Shown one piece after another: positions 61,171-64,000 of a stretch of 64,000 nt of DNA (positions are counted from its first letter, which is position 1; each line of letters starts with the position of its first letter). A model generated the notes under the pieces. The model saw only the letters and a program-made list of their open reading frames with translations. It did no database searches and was not told the origin of the DNA. The stretch spans positions 1 to 64,000 of the forward strand of contig NZ_JACJHX010000004.1 of NCBI RefSeq assembly GCF_014138605.1, written 5' to 3'. The DNA is from Peribacillus huizhouensis (GTDB lineage Bacteria > Bacillota > Bacilli > Bacillales > DSM-1321). Made by a program: the position numbers and the translations under genes.

Positions 61171-62721
61171 TTGGTTATAAAACAATTACAATTACTAGTA
61201 ACAAGTGATGTTCATGGCTATATCATGCCCACCACATTTCGTAGAACTGAAGAAACTCTCGGTTTAGCAAAAGCTGCAAGTTTAATAGAACAATTGCGAC
61301 ATGAGAGACCTAGTATTTTAATTGACAATGGAGATCTATTACAAGGTAGTCCTTTAACTTATTATCACCAACAATTTCATGCTCACGAACCAAATCCGAT
61401 TATTGAAGTGGCGAATGCTCTCCATTATGATCTTGCTGTATTTGGAAATCATGAATTTAATTACGGTTTATCTTTTCTAAATAAATCCATTCAAGAATCT
61501 CATTTTCCATGGTTAACAGGAAATATAGTTTTTGATGATGGCACATCTTTTACAATCCCTTATATGATTAAAGAAATTGAAGGTGTCCGTATTGGTATTG
61601 TTGGTGTAACTACCCATTTCGTGCCGATTTGGGAAGATCCAAGCCACATTGAAGGAATACAGTTTAGACAGGCTTTTGAAAGTGCTAAGAAGTGGCTTGA
61701 ACATCTGCACCATCATGAAAATGTAGACGTTACCGTACTTTGTTATCATGGAGGTTTTTCACACAATTTAACTACTGGGGAACTTTTAGAAGCTGATACT
61801 GGAGAAAATGAAGGCTACCAAATGTGTAAAGAACTCGACTTTGATATATTTATAACGGGACATCAACATCGTGATATTTGTACAAAAGCATTTGGTAAAT
61901 CGATTGTACAGCCAGGCACAAAAGGTGTTTGTGTTGCTGCAATTTCATTGGATGTTGCAATGGAAAATGGAAAAGTCATTTCTATCAAACACGAACCTTC
62001 TTTACATTACGTAGATCAACATACACCCATTAATAAACGAGTTGTAAATAAAATAGAGCGCGTATATTCATTAACCGAAAAATGGTTAGATGAACCAATT
62101 GGGCAAATTGAAGGAAATATGTTGTACGAAGATGCATTTGATGTTCGTGTAAACAAACATCCATATATTGAATTTATCCAACACGTACAAATGGAAGTCA
62201 CAAATGCGCAAATATCCTGTACTGCACTATTTAACGATGGCCCAGGAGGATTCCCACCACAAGTTACAATGAGAGATATTGTAACAAATTATATTTATCC
62301 AAATACATTGAAAGTATTATGCGTTTCAGGAAGACATATTGTTGAAGCACTCGAACAAAGTGCTACTTATTTCACGATCAAAAATGAAACCATAGCTGTT
62401 TCAGACTCATTTATTTATCCAAAACATCAACCTTATAATTATGATATGTGGGAAGGTATTGAGTATGTAATGGATATTCACAGTCCGATTGGTCAAAGAA
62501 TTATTGAAGTAATCTATCAGGGGCAACCACTTGATTTAACTGCATCCTACGAGGTCGTAATGAATAATTATCGCGCATCAGGCGGAGGAAACTTCTCTTA
62601 TTTTGCAGATTGTCCAATTATTAAAGATATTCAGATTGATATGACCGAACTAATTGCTAACTATTTCCGAAAGAATCCTATTGTACAAGCAACCTGTCAT
62701 CAAAACTGGACAATTCTTTAA
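61171..62721 (+). CDS. 5'-nucleotidase / 2',3'-cyclic phosphodiesterase-type metallophosphoesterase
   Basis: A 516-residue two-domain protein. The N-terminal calcineurin-like domain has the dinuclear-metal motifs TSDVHGYIMP (about 12), DNGDLLQGSPL, FGNHEFNYGL, LCYHGG and TGHQHRD; the C-terminal 5'-nucleotidase domain has FNDGPGGFPPQVTMRDI and NNYRASGGGNFSYF. No signal peptide is visible, so it is probably cytoplasmic (B. subtilis YunD-like) rather than secreted like YfkN. The start is TTG at 61171, 9 nt after GGAGG. It fits nucleotide-to-nucleoside salvage next to the riboswitch-controlled genes but is divergently transcribed. Confidence 0.88.
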   Translation: MVIKQLQLLVTSDVHGYIMPTTFRRTEETLGLAKAASLIEQLRHERPSILIDNGDLLQGSPLTYYHQQFHAHEPNPIIEVANALHYDLAVFGNHEFNYGLSFLNKSIQESHFPWLTGNIVFDDGTSFTIPYMIKEIEGVRIGIVGVTTHFVPIWEDPSHIEGIQFRQAFESAKKWLEHLHHHENVDVTVLCYHGGFSHNLTTGELLEADTGENEGYQMCKELDFDIFITGHQHRDICTKAFGKSIVQPGTKGVCVAAISLDVAMENGKVISIKHEPSLHYVDQHTPINKRVVNKIERVYSLTEKWLDEPIGQIEGNMLYEDAFDVRVNKHPYIEFIQHVQMEVTNAQISCTALFNDGPGGFPPQVTMRDIVTNYIYPNTLKVLCVSGRHIVEALEQSATYFTIKNETIAVSDSFIYPKHQPYNYDMWEGIEYVMDIHSPIGQRIIEVIYQGQPLDLTASYEVVMNNYRASGGGNFSYFADCPIIKDIQIDMTELIANYFRKNPIVQATCHQNWTIL

Positions 62722-62739
62722 ATATCATATTAAAACTAT

Positions 62740-62784
62740 GGGGATGTGTCTTAATAATTTTTAGGCATAGACACGCCCCTTTTG
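62740..62784 (+). terminator. Intrinsic terminator after the metallophosphoesterase
   Basis: GGGGATGTGTCT / AGACACGCCCC with a 17-nt loop, followed by TTTTG, about 20 nt past the stop. Confidence 0.7.
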
Positions 62785-63080
62785 TAAAGTGACAAAAAAC
62801 TGTTAAATTTTAACATATAGAGATCAGATTCCTCGTTCCGATTTAGGACTGGGCTAAGTGCTATGAAAATAAGCCTCACTTTAAGGAATAAAAAAATATC
62901 TTTTCATGAAGATCGTCTTCGATGACAGGGTTTCTGACACAAAGAGAGCTTTGCGACAAAAGTATACCAGATGCAGGAAATCCCCTAAGAGCCTATATAT
63001 TGGGTTTTAAAATAATGCCCCTTCTATAGCAATATTTCTTTTAGTTTCCTATTTTGACTTGTTCGACTAATTGGATCATT

Positions 63081-63191
63081 TCATATCACGAAGGTTTTTC
63101 CGTTGGTTTTTAAAACGATATGCCCGGAGCCGTCGATCTGTTCAACGGCTTCAGGCAATGCAAGACAGATAGATATCGCGTGCGCATTCAA
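63081..63191 (-). pseudogene. Short relic of a YjbR/MmcQ-like protein
   Basis: A 36-codon minus-strand frame reads MNAHAISICLALPEAVEQID and GSGHIVLKTNGKTFVI before TGA. The LALPEAVEQ..GxGH..KTFV pattern resembles the N-terminus of YjbR/MmcQ double-wing proteins (normally about 115 residues); the remainder is missing. Its GC content is higher than flanking DNA, as expected of former coding sequence. Identification from memory. Confidence 0.4.
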
Positions 63192-63242
63192 GCATGCCTA
63201 CTGCCTAATGTGATTTCATACATTAATTGACTATGTCGGATT

Positions 63243-63638
63243 CTATTTGGCATTCACATCTGGTTGATGAATGCCAAATATATTCCCTTCAGTATCCTTA
63301 TAGTACCCTTGCCACGCCATTCCAGGCAGGGCATACTTTGGCATTGCGACTTGGCCACCATTTTCAATAATTTTAGTTTCTGTTAAATCGTAGTTTTCCA
63401 CTCCCATTGTACAAGCGTATCCATTTAACGCCTGATTTGTTTCTGGCGGAGCACTTTGACGCTGCATCAAAGCACCATTGATTCCTAGCTCATTTTCATC
63501 GCCAGTCACTGCTCCAAAGTAAGGCATTCCAGCATATTCACTCCAATCTTGAAAAGACCATCCGAATACCTCTCCATAAAACTTCTTCGCCCGCTCCATA
63601 TCATCAACATGAATTTCGAAATGAACTAATCTTCCCAT
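63243..63638 (-). CDS. VOC-family (glyoxalase/bleomycin resistance-like) protein
   Basis: A 131-residue protein of the vicinal-oxygen-chelate fold: a first beta-alpha-beta-beta-beta unit (VHFEIHVDDMERAKKFYGEV, FGWSFQDW) and a second (GYACTMGVENYDLTETKIIE, ending TEGNIFGIHQPD). Metal-ligand positions look like His in VHFEIHV and Glu/His near the end, but a lone domain such as this usually has no known substrate. TAGGAGGG precedes the ATG. Monocistronic. Confidence 0.88.
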   Translation of the reverse strand: MGRLVHFEIHVDDMERAKKFYGEVFGWSFQDWSEYAGMPYFGAVTGDENELGINGALMQRQSAPPETNQALNGYACTMGVENYDLTETKIIENGGQVAMPKYALPGMAWQGYYKDTEGNIFGIHQPDVNAK

Positions 63639-63906
63639 GATTCCCTCCTATTTTTCATTAAAATTTTTATATAAACCCATCCACTATTATCGTAACAATG
63701 ATGGAAATATATTCAAAGTTTACTTTGAGATTTCATTAAAGCATTTGCTTCCTGAACAACTGAATTTGTGTAATAATCTTTCATTTCAAAACGATTTTTC
63801 ACTGTTATGTGAAGGGATTTATCTCACTTACTTTTCCCTGAACATTTTTCTACCACTTATGTTTGAATAGCAAAATACTTGCTCGATTACAAGGAGGAAA
63901 TGAGAT

Positions 63907-64000
63907 ATGACATCTACATATACTTTCAGAACGTATTTTTGTAGATTCTTTTTGATAAATAAGCATTTTCATCTCCTCTTAAACAGAACATACATTCGTT
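63907..64000 (+). CDS. 5' end of an unidentified gene, cut by the window edge
   Basis: AAGGAGG lies 9 nt upstream of the ATG at 63907, and the frame stays open to the last base: MTSTYTFRTYFCRFFLINKH then FHLLLNRTYIR. The N-terminus is aromatic and basic, and no family is recognisable from 31 residues. Confidence 0.4.
   Translation, partial: MTSTYTFRTYFCRFFLINKHFHLLLNRTYIR

Noticed and set aside
61171..62721. Secreted YfkN-type nucleotidase with signal peptide
   Set aside because: The N-terminus MVIKQLQLLVTSDVHG starts directly at the catalytic domain with no signal sequence or wall anchor.
1..64000. tRNA or rRNA genes, prophage structural genes, intact IS elements
   Set aside because: No tRNA-like cloverleaf, rRNA blocks, phage head/tail genes or full-length transposase with terminal repeats could be found by eye.

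Overview
The window reads as a chromosomal segment of a low-GC Gram-positive spore-former relative (Bacillaceae). Reasons: AT-rich genes behind strong AGGAGG-type ribosome binding sites, Bacillus-style cis-regulatory RNAs (lysine, guanine and tandem glycine riboswitches and a PyrR attenuator), a capBC(E)D-type poly-gamma-glutamate cluster, PerR-like control of ahpCF, and dispersed repeats of a kind I associate with Bacillaceae. I see no rRNA, tRNA, CRISPR array, intact IS or prophage.

Layout. 1-2.2 kb: msrA and a YczE-type membrane protein, each ending at a copy of the same 49-bp terminator repeat. 2.3-6.5 kb: a foreign-looking GC-rich block with a parallel beta-helix lipoprotein and a secreted GH3 glycosidase; its left edge cuts into a transposase remnant. 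6.8-7.5 kb: relics of an S9 peptidase and a DNA methyltransferase. 8.2-11 kb: a radical SAM/SPASM protein and a membrane histidine kinase. 11.7-15.8 kb: a HoxX-type protein (formyl-CoA/CO-forming family) followed by an MHYT-PAS-GGDEF-EAL protein, probably one operon. 16.4-19.6 kb: a cysteine hydrolase and an APC permease behind a lysine riboswitch. 20-23 kb: an FG-GAP-like secreted protein, and a LysR regulator divergent from a frameshifted Old Yellow Enzyme gene. 23.1-30.9 kb: capB, capC, capE and capD-like genes without capA, then a four-domain NlpC/P60 protein and a PghP-type poly-gamma-glutamate hydrolase. 31.2-35.2 kb: an IS3-family relic, a DUF1456 gene, and codBA behind a PyrR attenuator. 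35.3-40.4 kb: GNAT, ahpCF, and an MFS exporter behind a tandem glycine riboswitch. 41-51.2 kb: a LacI-controlled operon with a ribose-type ABC transporter, BtpA-like and PfkB-like enzymes, two M20 peptidases and a GATase1-like protein; substrate unknown. 51.5-57 kb: a transposase relic, HxlR/MFS/aldo-keto reductase, and a flavin reductase/LysR pair. 57.3-62.8 kb: nucleoside salvage, with a NupG-type transporter and a nucleoside hydrolase under a guanine riboswitch plus a 5'-nucleotidase-type phosphoesterase. 63-64 kb: a YjbR-like relic, a VOC protein and the start of an unidentified gene.

The main functional units are gamma-PGA synthesis, anchoring and breakdown; purine and pyrimidine salvage; and peroxide defence. 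The most novel-looking items are the HoxX/MHYT pair (possible CO production coupled to cyclic-di-GMP), a ~300-bp multi-hairpin repeat present three times, the orphan ABC/BtpA/PfkB/M20 operon, and riboswitch placement on a putative glycine exporter and on a hydrolase/permease pair. All names come from reading motifs by eye; no database search was run.
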